Part shown: positions 23,273-35,000 of the stretch, in pieces
How positions within the stretch are numbered: position 1 is the stretch's first letter
Layout: each line of letters begins with the position of its first letter
Assembly (NCBI GenBank): GCA_947034885.2
Contig: OZ019759.1
Coordinates: 13,146,501 to 13,210,500, forward strand
Length of the DNA: 64,000 nt
Reading direction: 5' to 3'
Source of the DNA: Thuidium tamariscinum
Lineage: Eukaryota > Streptophyta > Bryopsida > Hypnales > Thuidiaceae
Made by a program: the position numbers and the translations under genes
Notes under the pieces: model-generated
What the model was told of the DNA's origin: nothing
The model's input: only the letters and a program-made list of their open reading frames with translations
Database searches by the model: none

Positions 23273-23946
23273 ATGGCTGCCGAGAGATCCTTTGTAAGGA
23301 AGATGACAAAGTCCTCTCCGAAGTGCTTGGTGAGTTCATGGCGATGTTGGTCCCTTTCTGCGAGCAATGCAAGTTAAAATCGAGCGTGTCCACCTTCTTT
23401 TCATTTTCTTCCCAAGTAGGACAACATTGTCAGAAGAACACGTCGTAATGGAAGTTCACGATAGAGTGAGGTCACGGTCCCAAGTTTAGAAAGTCACTGT
23501 TTCTATGTGTTAGGGACGTTGTAATTTGTGTGAATTACTTCTTGTAAATGTTACTCTGTTCCACTTCCCTCGTGATGTTGATGAATTACTTGACCTAAGT
23601 GTTTTTGTTGCCGAGCAACCAGACTATTCCAACTGAATTCCTGTGCCAATTCGGCCACCGCTTCAAGTCTGTCGTTTCCATGAAGATGGTTGGCGGGACG
23701 AGCATTTGGGACGTGGATGTCAGAGTCTATTTCATGAAGAACCAACCACACGTTTCTTTCGGCGCGGGATGGAAGCAATTTATGCGATACAATGGCATCT
23801 CTGAAGGACAAATCGTCCAATTTACCCTATCCCTGGAAAATGTTTTTGAAGTAAGCCGAGTAGGAGACGGTGCACTAGCGGCAGCGCACGCCCCCACGCA
23901 GCATTTGCCAGCGACTCGCCAATCTTCACGGCTGCGTGGCGCCTAA
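23273..23946 (+). CDS. Small single-B3-domain protein, copy A (two exons)
   Basis: Exon 1 is 23273-23329 (19 codons, MAAERSFVRKMTKSSPKCL), followed by a GTGAGT donor. The intron is 23330-23622, ending GCAACCAG. Exon 2 is 23623-23946, ending in TAA. The joined protein is 126 residues. Exon 1 supplies the usual start of a B3 fold (SF-x-R, then KSSPKCL before TIPTEF), and exon 2 supplies the rest: FGHRF, a strand with IWDVDV, GAGWKQFMRYN and FEVSRV. The splice is inferred because copy B has the same exon lengths, phase and junction. B3 domains are plant DNA-binding modules that contact the major groove. The only other visible segment is a 30-residue tail ending RQSSRLRGA. A TATA box precedes the gene. 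The B3 assignment is strong; target and role are unknown. Confidence 0.78.
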
Positions 23947-24119
23947 TTAGAGGAAGTTCACAAATCGGAGGACTTGCTGAAGACGACACAGTGCCCAAGA
24001 AGAGCGCTTTGGTGCACCGTAAATCCAAGTTCGCAGGTTCTTCACGCAAAGTCCTATTTGAGGAAGGCGAGCGTTTACAGGTCTTCGCCGGGTTGAAGAT
24101 TTCTTGTACACATCTGTAA
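23880..24119 (+). other. Open block after copy A, possible extra exon
   Basis: In another frame, sequence overlapping and following the B3 stop stays open to TAA at 24117-24119. It reads as plausible protein (GGLAEDDTVPKKSALVHRKS). A loosely similar stretch (RSDIVPSKKGVLERSL) occurs on the minus strand after copy B, around 33165-33275. It may be an alternative terminal exon or a decayed extension; the similarity is weak. Confidence 0.25.
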
Positions 24120-26929
24120 GTAGTAAGATTTCACTACCGGGTATGATTGACTTGCATTTTGTTCACGGCCTGTTACATATGTAAATTTAGGGTTCTCCGA
24201 GTTTGTCAGTGCATTACCTTTTTTTAACTACACGAGTAGTATAGAGTAGAGGATGTGGCGGTCTTGAGAACCGGACATGAACATTCCTGACATGGAATCC
24301 TGCTCTTTTTTTGTAACCACTATGCATATTCGTGACGCTTTCTTCACTAACAATCGTCACTATTTTAATCCACGCGGTATGCGTAGGAAATTTACAGTGT
24401 CAGGCATGTGTCTTGAAAATGGGTTCCCAGGGGTAACTTGAATTATGAGAGGATCATGCTTTCTATATTGCCGGGCTGCCGCTTCACGAGACAAGCACTG
24501 TTTACACAGCAATTCGCAAAGCCTCGATTTTGACTAAACAACACACAAATATCACTGTAAATAAGTCAAGCAATACAGAGAACTGTTGTAAAAAGGTCAT
24601 CTCAAACATTCTTGTATTGACAAACCTGCGATATGACATTGGAGATATGATAAAACAGTTTTCCATAAGTATTAGAATGTGTGCAACTCCTTTAGACATT
24701 GTAATTCATGGTGCTTGTTGCTTTTATAAATTATGTCCGGCTGTAGTAGAACACCAAAATTTAGTGAGCCCCAACAGAAAGTGCTTCAAATTCCAATTTG
24801 TGCTGTGTTCCTTGCACTTAATTGTACACGAATTTTGACTCATGATTTTTGCATTCGTCTGCTCTCACACTTTCAATCGTTCGACTACATTGTGAAACCA
24901 ACCGACAGGACCTTTTTTACCATTGCTCATTTCAAGGGCTTCTCACACATGTTGTGTGCACAGAATGTGGAATGAAACAAATGTGCTGGGCTGCAGTGAA
25001 TGAAGATGATCTGAACATGAACTTCTTAGTAGCACAGATGGATGTTGCTTAATATTAGAGACAAGGAATGTGCATGGCTTTGGGATTTGAGGTTCACGTT
25101 GATTTGTATTTAGAGTTAATCAGAGTTTGGTGATTCACAATTTTGCAGAGAACGTGACTGTCACCATGGTGGAAAATGACTGCTATGTTAATTTCTTGTT
25201 TTTCTGCGTATCATACAATTGTGTTTGTGTCACATATTGGCTTACATTTTGTTTACGGTCCCCTAAACCTAGTTTGATCACAATGTGTTGGGTGATATGT
25301 GTGAAACTGTATTTCGGGCATTATCATAATTATTTCCTGATGTTTGAGTTGTCAGCAACCCTTTTTGAAGATAATTTCTGAAGTACGGATAAGTTTGTAT
25401 GAACACCCAATATAATGGAAGACAAAAATAGAAATAATTGCATATTTTGGGAGAACTGTAACATGCAATTTGAAGACTAGAATTCCAACTGTGAAATTGT
25501 TCATTAACCTCTAAAAGGACCCAGACCATTTTTCCATCAGAAACCACATGAAACTGCAATTTTTGTTACATTCATCCAAAAAATCACAGGAGTTCTTCTT
25601 TTTTAAGTCTAACAATAGCAAACATACTTCACTTGTCTATAATCATGAGGCAAATTTTTTATCAAGTTTGACCATACGAATTCTAAGATATGACCACTCA
25701 AAGTTGGTAAATTTTTTTTTTCTGCTATAAAATTTCAGCCCCTTTTGGCTCTTGTTGTATGAAAAAAAAACATTTGCATTTAAGTTCAGCCTTAATTCCT
25801 CCATGTACAAGATTATGTCAGATATGTGCCAAACGATTTTTACAAGAATTGGAGTCACACAACATACTGCAAAACTCTTGCAATGAAGGGAGCTACTTAA
25901 AGTGGCATGTAGACTACAAACAATTGGAATTGTTTTCAACATTTTAGAATTTTAGTTATGAAATTTCAAATGTCGTATACCAAGACATCTCATTTTTTAA
26001 CAACATGGAGTGCAATAAACCTAAAAAATCCACTGAATAGAGCCTCAATATTCCTTTAAGATGGCTGTCACACAATTCAGCCTTGAGCTGCTTCAAATGA
26101 AGGGTTCAGACTTTTAGACGTGGACCCCTTCTAACCTCCCTCTCTGTGATGGGGATAGAAGAGCCCCTACTCCAGTGACAGATCGCGGCCGTAGGCCTCG
26201 GTATGAATAGTAGCTTGATTAGGAAACTCCTTCCCAAGACTCCCCTCTAAACCCTCCAACGATCCTCTCCAACCTATCCAATGTTCTCATCCATTTCCAA
26301 GGGTTCCCGAACTTTACACAAAGTTCCCAAATGTTGTGCACGGGCAACGTTTATCGACACACGCCAGTACTTGTACACTCACTTCTTACTCAAAATTATA
26401 GAACTGTAGTTTGTACACAATCAGATGCATGTAGTTCCAGGAAGTCTGGTGAATACCGTATTTACAAACCCATCCTATTAGCATGCGGGACATAATTTGT
26501 GCTGTTTGAAGACATTGTTTTGCATTATGTCTTGTATTTATCTCATTTTCATTCAATTGTAGTTGTTCTATTGAAATTACTCATCTACCTCCACCCATAA
26601 AGTTTGTTGCCTTTTTTAAGGCCAAAAAATACTCATAACTTTCATTTGTGTTCATTCATAAAAAAGGGGAAATTTTTTTATTGATTAAAAGGTTCACGAA
26701 AATCTTTTCCTCCATTTCTCTGAGAAGAAGGGGTACACAATGACTTAGCTTGGAAGATGATTATGCAATAATTATTACTAATTTAATAATAATAACTCAT
26801 AATTTTAATAATAATAACTCAATAATTTTTATAATAATTTAATTAATTTAATAATTATAACTTAAAATAATAATAATAACTTACTAAGACTAAAAAGCAA
26901 TTAGAACTTCAAAATGGCATTCCTAGAAC
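24120..26929. other. Region without a supported gene
   Basis: Moderate GC falling to AT-rich after about 25.4 kb. Several open stretches of 60-100 codons occur on both strands, but none shows a domain, a splice pattern or a counterpart elsewhere in the window. An AT/ATT microsatellite-like tract lies at about 26766-26880. Confidence 0.4.
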
Positions 26930-26933
26930 ATGA

Positions 26934-27661
26934 GGGTGATTGCAAGAAACACTTGTTCTATTTTTTGTCCCCTTGACCTCCAACAGGTAGTTTTTTACTC
27001 ATAACTTTTTCATCGTTTTCCCTATCAACTTGAAATTTGGAATGAAGGTGAAAACAAAAGTTTTATATGTTGTGTAATTTTTTCAATTTTTTCAAAATTA
27101 TTTTACTATTTTTCAACTACCCCCGATTGGCTGTCTACCTTGGCCATTTGGGGGGTTTTTAGTCCTATTTTTGACCCAAAAATGCAAATTTTGAGCTGAA
27201 AATTGGCATGCATAGATCTATAGTATAGTTACACAAACCGTAAAAAGGATTTTTGAAAATATTAAACTGTCCAACTTCCACATGTCGTCAAAGTGGCTGA
27301 CTTTGCGCAAGTGTAGAGAATAGAATTAATTTTTTCCAAAGATGAAATTTGGTGGAAAAGAAAGACCTATACTTGAAGAAATTATGGATTTTTCATTTGA
27401 ATATTTTGAATTTTTTTACTATTTTTACCAAATTAGTGAAAAAAGAGCTATTTTCATTGTATTTTCCATTGTCTATAACATTTAGAGAAAAAAATTCTTA
27501 GGTCTGAATTTCAAGAGACATGATATTCTCATTGCTCTTCAAATTATCCATATTTTTTTCAATTTAAAATTTTTTTATTTCAAAGGGTCATAGGACTCAC
27601 AGGACTCATTGATTTTGAGCCATTTTGAGCCAAAACCGGTAAGTGTTTCTTGCAACGACCC
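26934..27661. mobile_element. 728-bp terminal-inverted-repeat element
   Basis: The left end is GGGTGATTGCAAGAAACACT. The right end, reverse complemented, is GGGTCGTTGCAAGAAACACT, which is 18 of 20 identical. ATGA is present on both sides (26930-26933 and 27662-27665), suggesting a 4-bp target duplication. It is non-coding, so presumably non-autonomous. The superfamily is not assigned because 4-bp duplications other than TTAA are unusual. Confidence 0.6.
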
Positions 27662-27665
27662 ATGA

Positions 27666-28620
27666 ATGAATAAAAAATTAATAAAAATTGAAAACTAAGT
27701 CAAAATAATTGAATGAATAAATATTTTTGTTATATTTAACTATTTGAAATTAATTTAATTGACTACTTATTCAAATTGAATACTATGGATTGATTTTACT
27801 GAAGTCTCTATTTTATTAATGACTATTACAAAGAACTTTTAAGACTTCAAAGAATGTCGCATTTTCTTACTTTAGTATATTTTAAATTTTCAAAAAACTT
27901 CAGGCAAAATAAAGTAATTTATTGTGTGAGAAAACTTTTAGGGATCTTATTGTGTTTTCGAGGAAGTTAAACTGTTACAAAAAATTGAAGCTTTCTTTTA
28001 GGAAAAATAAAAATGAATTTTGAATTTCATTTAAAACTTTTCATATTTGTCAGAAATTTTTGGTACAACAATGTATGTTTTAAAAAAATCTTTTATCTTC
28101 CTTTTAAGCATTTGAAAGCAAATGCATTTTAATGTATTTTTCTTTGTATACATGTCAATATAGAATTGGAATAAACCTCAATGAAAGGCACTATAATAAT
28201 GACAATAAAACAATTTGTGAAGAATTAGTCTACATGTTCCAAAAGTAGAAAAATAGGAAATGTGTCTTGGTATTCTTTGAGTGAATAATTAACCAAGTTA
28301 TCTAATACATTAAAGAATATAATAAACAATGAAATCTGCTTTCATTGCATTATGATGTCAAAAAAGAAATTACCAACAAATTTAAAAAGGAAATGAAACT
28401 ACATTTGCAAACAACCAAAGGAAGTTTTTTTTTTTTCCAATTCTAGGGTACATAAAACAAACGAAACAGTATTATACAATTTTTTGATGGAAATTTTGAA
28501 ATCAAGAAACAGTTTTTTTAGTGAAATGACAGAAATAAAAAGATTAAAATGTATATTTTCTATTGTTACAAATTTATAGTCAACGAACTAGAAGACAATG
28601 AGATCATTGTAAAAAATCAT
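27666..28620. other. AT-rich gene-free stretch
   Basis: Low-GC DNA with homopolymer runs and stops in every frame. No feature seen. Confidence 0.6.
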
Positions 28621-28626
28621 AACTAA

Positions 28627-29106
28627 GGTGCATTTCCCTTCTTTTTTTCTTTGAGATTCCCATTGGGAACCTATTTCATAAAATGGTGCATTTTCCTTTT
28701 TCTTTTTCCTTTGGGGTTCCCAATGGTGCATTTCCCTTTCTCTTTTCTTTGAGGTTCCCATTGCGCACTTCATTTTCTAAAAAGGTGCATTTCCCATTTT
28801 TTTTCTGTTTGAGGGTACCAATGGTGCATTTCCCTTTCTCTTTTCTTTGAGGTTCCCATTGGGAACCTGATTTTATAAAAAGGTGCATTTCCCTTTTTTT
28901 TTTCTTTGAGGTGCCCATAGGGAACCTCATTTTATAAAAAAGTGTATTTCCCTTTTCTTTCTTTGAGGGTCCCATTTCACTAGAAAGTGCATTTCATTTC
29001 CCTTTTTTTTTCTTTGAGGGTCCCATTTAACTAGAAAGTGCATTCAATTTCCCTTTTTTTACTATGAGGTTGCCATTGGGAACCTCATTTAATTAGAAAG
29101 GGAATT
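28627..29106. repeat. Tandem array of about nine degenerate 40-60-bp units
   Basis: The word GTGCATTTCC or a close variant recurs at about 28629, 28684, 28726, 28785, 28822, 28882, 28941, 28987 and 29037. Each is followed by a long T/C tract, and several units carry the near-palindrome GGTTCCCATTGGGAACC. Spacing varies from 37 to 60 bp through deletion of the palindromic part. The minus strand gives spurious Lys/Glu-rich ORFs through the array. Confidence 0.85.
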
Positions 29107-32100
29107 TTTTGGTTTTTTTAATGATCTAATTTGTTGAACAATCGATGTAACTAAGCATCTTGTTGCAAGGATTATCTATATGAAAATAACCAACAAGTAG
29201 GCTAAATCTCTAAAGCATTATTCAAACTGTGTGTGAACCCATGATTAGATTTCAAAGTTACTACAAAATGTACATGTACAATGGTGACCTTTGAAATTCC
29301 AACGACCATTTGTCTTCTCCAACTAAACTTAATTAATTTTTGAAGCGTCATTCATGGTTAATTAGTTCTCATAAGAGGAAAATGTTATGCAAGACATGTA
29401 AGACATAATTATAGGATACACTTGAAACTAGTAGGAAAAAGAAACATAGGTCTACATCCTTCATGAATAGACATCAATTTACACATATGTAGCTAATTTT
29501 TTATTTATCAAAACTTGTCATTGAAGGCATGTACAGAAGTCTACAGTGAGCTACATTGGGTACTAATATCCCATAATGTTTGTCTTTGTCTTGATGGGTT
29601 ACTATAAGAGCACTCCAATGCAATGACCATGCAACCCCAAAGGCCAGTCTTAGTCATACCAACCGGAAGCTAGTCTCGTGGAAGGATAGGCCAACTGGCC
29701 TTTGGGACCCCCCCCCCCTTTTGTTCATTTTGACAAATGTTAGACAAAGAAATGAGTGAAACTTTGTTTTTTTAATTAATTAGACATATTTACTTAGGTA
29801 GTCACCTTTGCCACCTTGGCCTGAGGAATGTCAGAGCATTCTTATAAAGTATATGTATTTAAATTCCAATGAAGTGTCTAATATTTTGTAGACTAAGTAT
29901 GTATATGGGAAATTATCCTTTATTACAAAGAAGCTCATGTAGTGATTTAGGGAAGTTTAACATAACTTTCAAATAAAGAAGTGTCTATAGAGTTATGTTC
30001 CATATTATTTAAAGTACTTATTTATATCCATAGAACTATAAAAGCATAATCTTGATTGATTTCTTGAATTAATATTGAATACACATATTGGATTCTCATA
30101 AAATGGAGAATTGTGTACATTAATGCATTGCCTATTATTTTGTTTTCAAAGGTTTAGTGTGAAAAACACCTAAAATCCAAAATCACATAATATCTATTTT
30201 ATTATTATAAGGTTCCCATTGTGTTCAACTTTAGATATAGTGTTCTAATACATTATTTGTTTTTTATTTTCATGATAATTATGGTAATGAAGATTCATAA
30301 TCCAATTTTCTATTTTCTTTTTCTAAAGTGAGGCTGTGAGGTTCATATCAATTGAAAACCTCAAACAATCCAATATAACAAATTTTAATTTGAGGTTGGT
30401 TTGTAGGTTTAGGATGATGACATCACCTATGTTCAATTTTTTAAATTACATTTTTAGAATTTTATCCCAAAAGGTATATTAAAAGCAAAAGTCAATCTTC
30501 TTTTCAATGCATCTTCCCACTTGGAATTGTTTAAAAAATTAAATAATCCAGGTATTAGTAGTTTAAATTAGGGTTCAATTTTAAATCAACCTCTACTTAA
30601 GTAACTATTTAGGGATGATTACTTAAGCAATATATATCTTGTTTTTGGTGAAATTCTAGGTCAAAGATTGTCAACTTCATTCTTGAAGATAAAATAAATT
30701 ATAAAATTAAAATTGACCAGTAGTGAAGAAAATTTAGTGTTTGGTGTTTTCTAAAACATAAGTACCATATCCATTCCAAAAATGTGCAACAACGTCTTAT
30801 AATCTTATTACAAAATGAAGGACTTCTTTTAGTGCTCTTCCACCCTAATTGAGGGCCTCAGAAATTGCAAAAAATAAAATTTGCAAAAAATTAAAAATTT
30901 CAGGGTTTGCCCCGATGGGGCAATTCAGGGTCAATTTACCCAGGCCATACGAAACCCACATTTGAAATTTGCAGTGCGGCCTGACTCACTTGCAATGAGT
31001 TGGCCTGATGCTTGACATGAGCTGGCCCCCTTGTTCTTTTGAGATGAGGTGGACCTCATTCATACGAGATTAGGTGGACTTTGTTCAGTGGAGAGAAGTT
31101 GCCTTCAACGATATGCCTTTGATACTGGCATTTATATATCTGCCATGGCACCGGCCATTCCCCCAAGCGGCAATCATCCCAGAACTTGTTAATTATGCAA
31201 TTTATTGCTATATGCTAATGACAAGAAAAGTATGCATCAGTTTGTTTGTTTTCATTTTTGAAGAATAGCCTCAGTTGTGATTTAAAATGTTATAGGGATG
31301 TTCCAAATTCCAACATTCATCCATTTCTGGGATGCATAATATGGTTAACATCGAAAATTACGTGAATTCATCTAATATTTTTCCTTATTTCAAATTTGTC
31401 TAGCAATTTCATCTAAATTTTCTGGCATTTTATTTCGAGTCTTCAGAATTAGTTAAGTTAGAAAAAAAAGGCTACAATACATTTCAAGTGTTTGCAATAT
31501 TTGAACATTTATGATTTAAAATAAATGGCAAATAGCGTGTGCCTCTTTATCGACCTCTGTGAGCAACATGTGGTCTGATTGATTATTTGAAGCCCTTTCT
31601 AAAGTTCTAGTGACCTCATTGTCATTGTATAATACTATCACAAATGCGCTCTGAAATAGCAATATTTTAAAATTTAATTATTATCAAAGAAATTGTAGTA
31701 TTAAAATTTTCCTAATTGTTTATTTGCATATGCCACACCGCATCCCCTCATTTGAAAATGTACAGTTCCAGAAGAACAAAACGAGCGACGCATTCATATG
31801 CCATGTCTTTTTTACATATCTGGTATTGCATTTTTCATTTTATATGCATAGATTAATGGTCAAAAATATCAGCATATGCATTTCTGTTTGAGGAATACAT
31901 TGGATTTCAGAAGGGAATTTTTTTTTAATTAAAATTGAAGGGACATTGATTTTCTTGGGTGGATGTGGAAGCTGCTTTTGGACCAATTGACCATGGTAAA
32001 GCTTCATAGTTTACACAAGTACCAGACCAAAGCCACATTAACAAATTATTCATTGTGAGATGGAAATGGTTCTCGAACTCCTTAATTGTAGTGCACTGTG

Positions 32101-33391
32101 GATGTCCCTGAAAATGGCAAGCCTAATAACACAGACCAGACTACCTTCCTTCCATTTGCATTCGATCTAACAGTCTGGACTTCCAGAAATCTTGAATTAC
32201 ATACCCTAACCGCCTTCAGCAGGAGGACGTCATGCACTCACATTGTTGCCCTTAGTTAGGGGCTCGAATAATTTGAGGTAATTGACGAACGGCAGAGGTG
32301 AGAACCTTGGAATGACCTACTCAAATGTAACATCTGTATATATGGATGCCCAATACGAATGAGGTTGATCACAGAGAACAGCTTTGTAACCGTAAACCCA
32401 GAATTCAAGAGTGGTCTGACATCCTCTGGCAATGTTATCTCTCAATACAACTTATTTAGAAAAAAGGTCATTCGCAACAGGTTAAATCTGTAGTTCTACT
32501 TTACAGCTGCAATGATTGGAGACAACCATTCAAACCCGAAATTGTAAATGCAAGAAGCCAGGTGGAAGAAGCGTTTTCGTATAAGGCCTACATGCCGTGT
32601 CTTCATTTACAATGAAAATCTTGTAGTTGAACACAATTACAGACTACATTTTGAAGTGCCTATTGTATAATACTTTGATTAGCTTTTGAATTCTGAAGTC
32701 CTCGTAGTCCAAAAAAAACCAATTACAGGCATACTGCAATTCTGACAGAAGCTTTATCTCAGTGTTCAAATTTAAGGAACATGTGCAGGTTATTTAAACC
32801 ATATTTGATAATGAACCCTCCAAAGTGATATACTTCGATTAAAAGAAATATCTCAATGACCTCAGATGAATGAAAATTAAAGCAAACATTGTGCATTTGT
32901 TTAAAAAAAATGGACAGACAAGAAGAGAAACCTAAACCAAACATAACACACAAAAACACGGATTCTTCACATCTGTATAGCAAATTCACAGAAGTTACTA
33001 ACGATTTTCATTGCAAGAAAATTATGACCACATGAAATTGTTCAATGTGCACATTGGTTGTGAAAATGAAACAGTAATTGCAGTCCACAAATTGTTCAAT
33101 GACTTTGGAAATTGTCACAGGGTTGGAATTAAAAAAAAAGGTAAACTACTGAGCAACTGATCGGAAGAAATGTTGGCAGTGAATCACTGTTAAAATGTGA
33201 CACACTAATCTCCCTCTGAAAATGTGACAAACTTCTCTCCAAGACACCCTTCTTTGACGGGACAATGTCTGACCTATGTACACAATTTTGGTGCCATTTC
33301 GCTAAACTTCTTGAAAACAATTTGCTTATGCCATATGTATGTTCGGCTGGTTTCCCGCAAGCACATTATTGAGTTTGAAATCACCTTGATA
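29107..33391. other. AT-rich gene-free stretch
   Basis: No gene is supported. A run of about 13 C occurs at 29710-29722. At about 29606-29852 the ends GAGCACTCCAATG and, inverted, GAATGCTCTGACATT resemble a PIF/Tourist miniature element of about 245 bp, but the match is imperfect. A slightly GC-richer patch at 30.9-31.3 kb has one 64-codon ORF without recognisable features. Confidence 0.4.
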
Positions 33392-34060
33392 TTAGGCGAT
33401 GGGTGCGGACACCGGAGTACTGATCCCACGAAGTCGTAAGCTACGGCGGATGGCACGATTTTCGGTCTTGGTTCGCGCACTTTTTGATTCGCCATGCCCA
33501 TTGACTCGAGTGACTTTGAAAAGAGACGTCCCTATTAGAGTAATCTTCAGTTTCTGTCCTTGAAAAATGGAGTTGTAGCGCATGAACTGCTTCCAACCAC
33601 CTCCAAAGGAAACATGCGGTTCATTCTTCATGAAGTAAACATTCACTTTGACATTCCAAACATGCGTTGCACCAGCCATTTTCACTTCCACTTTTGCATG
33701 GAATTTGTCACCAAATTCGCGCACAAAAGCGGCGGAAAGGGTCTGCGACCAAACAAATACCAGTAAGTACAAGGAAACTTACCAAGCTCTTCTGCAATGC
33801 ATTCACTACGATTTGGAGTTGCATTTTTGTTGACAGGTGACAGCAACATATCCCCTACTTCAGTAACAATGGCTTTCATAAGAAACGTTGAAGCTGCATG
33901 TGATAACTAGAAAACAAAGAAGTATCGTCGGAGGTAAGAACAATACATCACGGAAATAGAGGGTAAAAATTGAACTGCATGAAGTCCGTTTTACTGAACT
34001 CACCAAGCACTTTGGCGATGACTTCGTCATTGTCCTCTCGAAAGATGTGCTTATCGCCAT
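33392..34060 (-). CDS. Small single-B3-domain protein, copy B (two exons)
   Basis: On the minus strand, exon 1 is 34060-34004 (19 codons, MAISTSFERTMTKSSPKCL) with a GTGAGT donor. The intron is 34003-33743, ending TTGGTCGCAG. Exon 2 is 33742-33392 with TAA. The joined protein has 135 residues. Over the B3 part it is about 54% identical to copy A by my hand count (43 of 80). The YFMKN, PHVSFG and GWKQFMRYN segments are almost unchanged, and W is kept in VWNVKV. The tail ends with RRSLRLRG plus ten residues, again sharing S-x-RLRG with copy A. Exon 1 is 57 bp in both copies and the intron phase is 0. The ORF is uninterrupted. Expected role: nuclear DNA-binding protein, target unknown. Confidence 0.78.
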
Positions 34061-35000
34061 TGCTGCTCAAAAAAATGCAATGAAATTGTAACGCCCCCAC
34101 GTCCCTCACTTTACGGAAAGGGAGTTCCGATGCGAGATAAAGGCCAGCAATTTGCAAATGCAATTCAATCTCTGAGGTAAGCAAGGTGGAACGACCCAGT
34201 ATGACACGGAAGAGAATGGCTATGTCGACGCAGAAGAGGAACAGGGACTCCAGAAACATTTGAGAAATCTCATTTGAGAATGTTGCGTCCATCGTGCAAT
34301 CACTGGGATTTCACTTCACGCTCTTTTGTTTATCGATTATTCGATAATTACGTAAAATTTGCTATGATTTCCTGAAATACAATGTAATGATTCACTCCAT
34401 TACATGTGTGTGAAGGGAGTGACCTTTGTCGAATCAGATATTCATTTACTCCCTTGGTCATGACTGCATATTTGATTCTGATATGACGCTTGGAACTGCA
34501 TTTTTTAACCCTAAACCAACACGCGAACACATCGCACTAGGGGAAAAAAAACCAGCAACACATCTCAGCAGAAAAACAGATACAGAACAAAACAGAACAC
34601 GGGAGATCAAGTTCAACACTACAGAAAGGCACAGAATGGAGGGCCTTTCTTCTGCCACCCTAACGAGGTTCCGTTGTGGAACTATATACTTTCTATGCTG
34701 TTCTTTGCAGGAACAGTATTGAACTTTTATCTTTGCCGGACATGGAAAGAAGCCCGACAGTGACTGAGAATAGCGCCTTAGCTGCATTGCATTCTTCTGC
34801 ACTGAGCATACAATGAATGGTTGTATGACCCAAAATCCTGAAACAACTATACAGAAACACTCCATTTGTTGTGATCAAAAAGCTTGAGCAATCTGTGGCA
34901 TTCGCTTCGTAGAGGACACTAAACTGTGGGTAATGGAGTGTGCACAACAGGAAAAGTTATAAACACGTTTTCTTTCACGGAAAATATTAGATTACTACTC
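34061..35000. other. Upstream region of copy B, no further supported gene
   Basis: Moderate GC with overlapping open stretches on the minus strand (34292-33948, 34865-34458), some of which are other-frame readings of the B3 exon and its leader. No TATA box as clear as that of copy A was seen. Confidence 0.35.

Noticed and set aside
28588..28975. Lys/Glu-rich minus-strand ORFs
   Set aside because: They are readings of the T-rich tandem array; repeated residues track the repeat unit.
33780..33879. Open block in the intron of B3 copy B as an extra exon
   Set aside because: Its phase does not join the B3 exon and copy A has no counterpart; direct joining of the 57-bp exon restores a normal B3 start in both copies.
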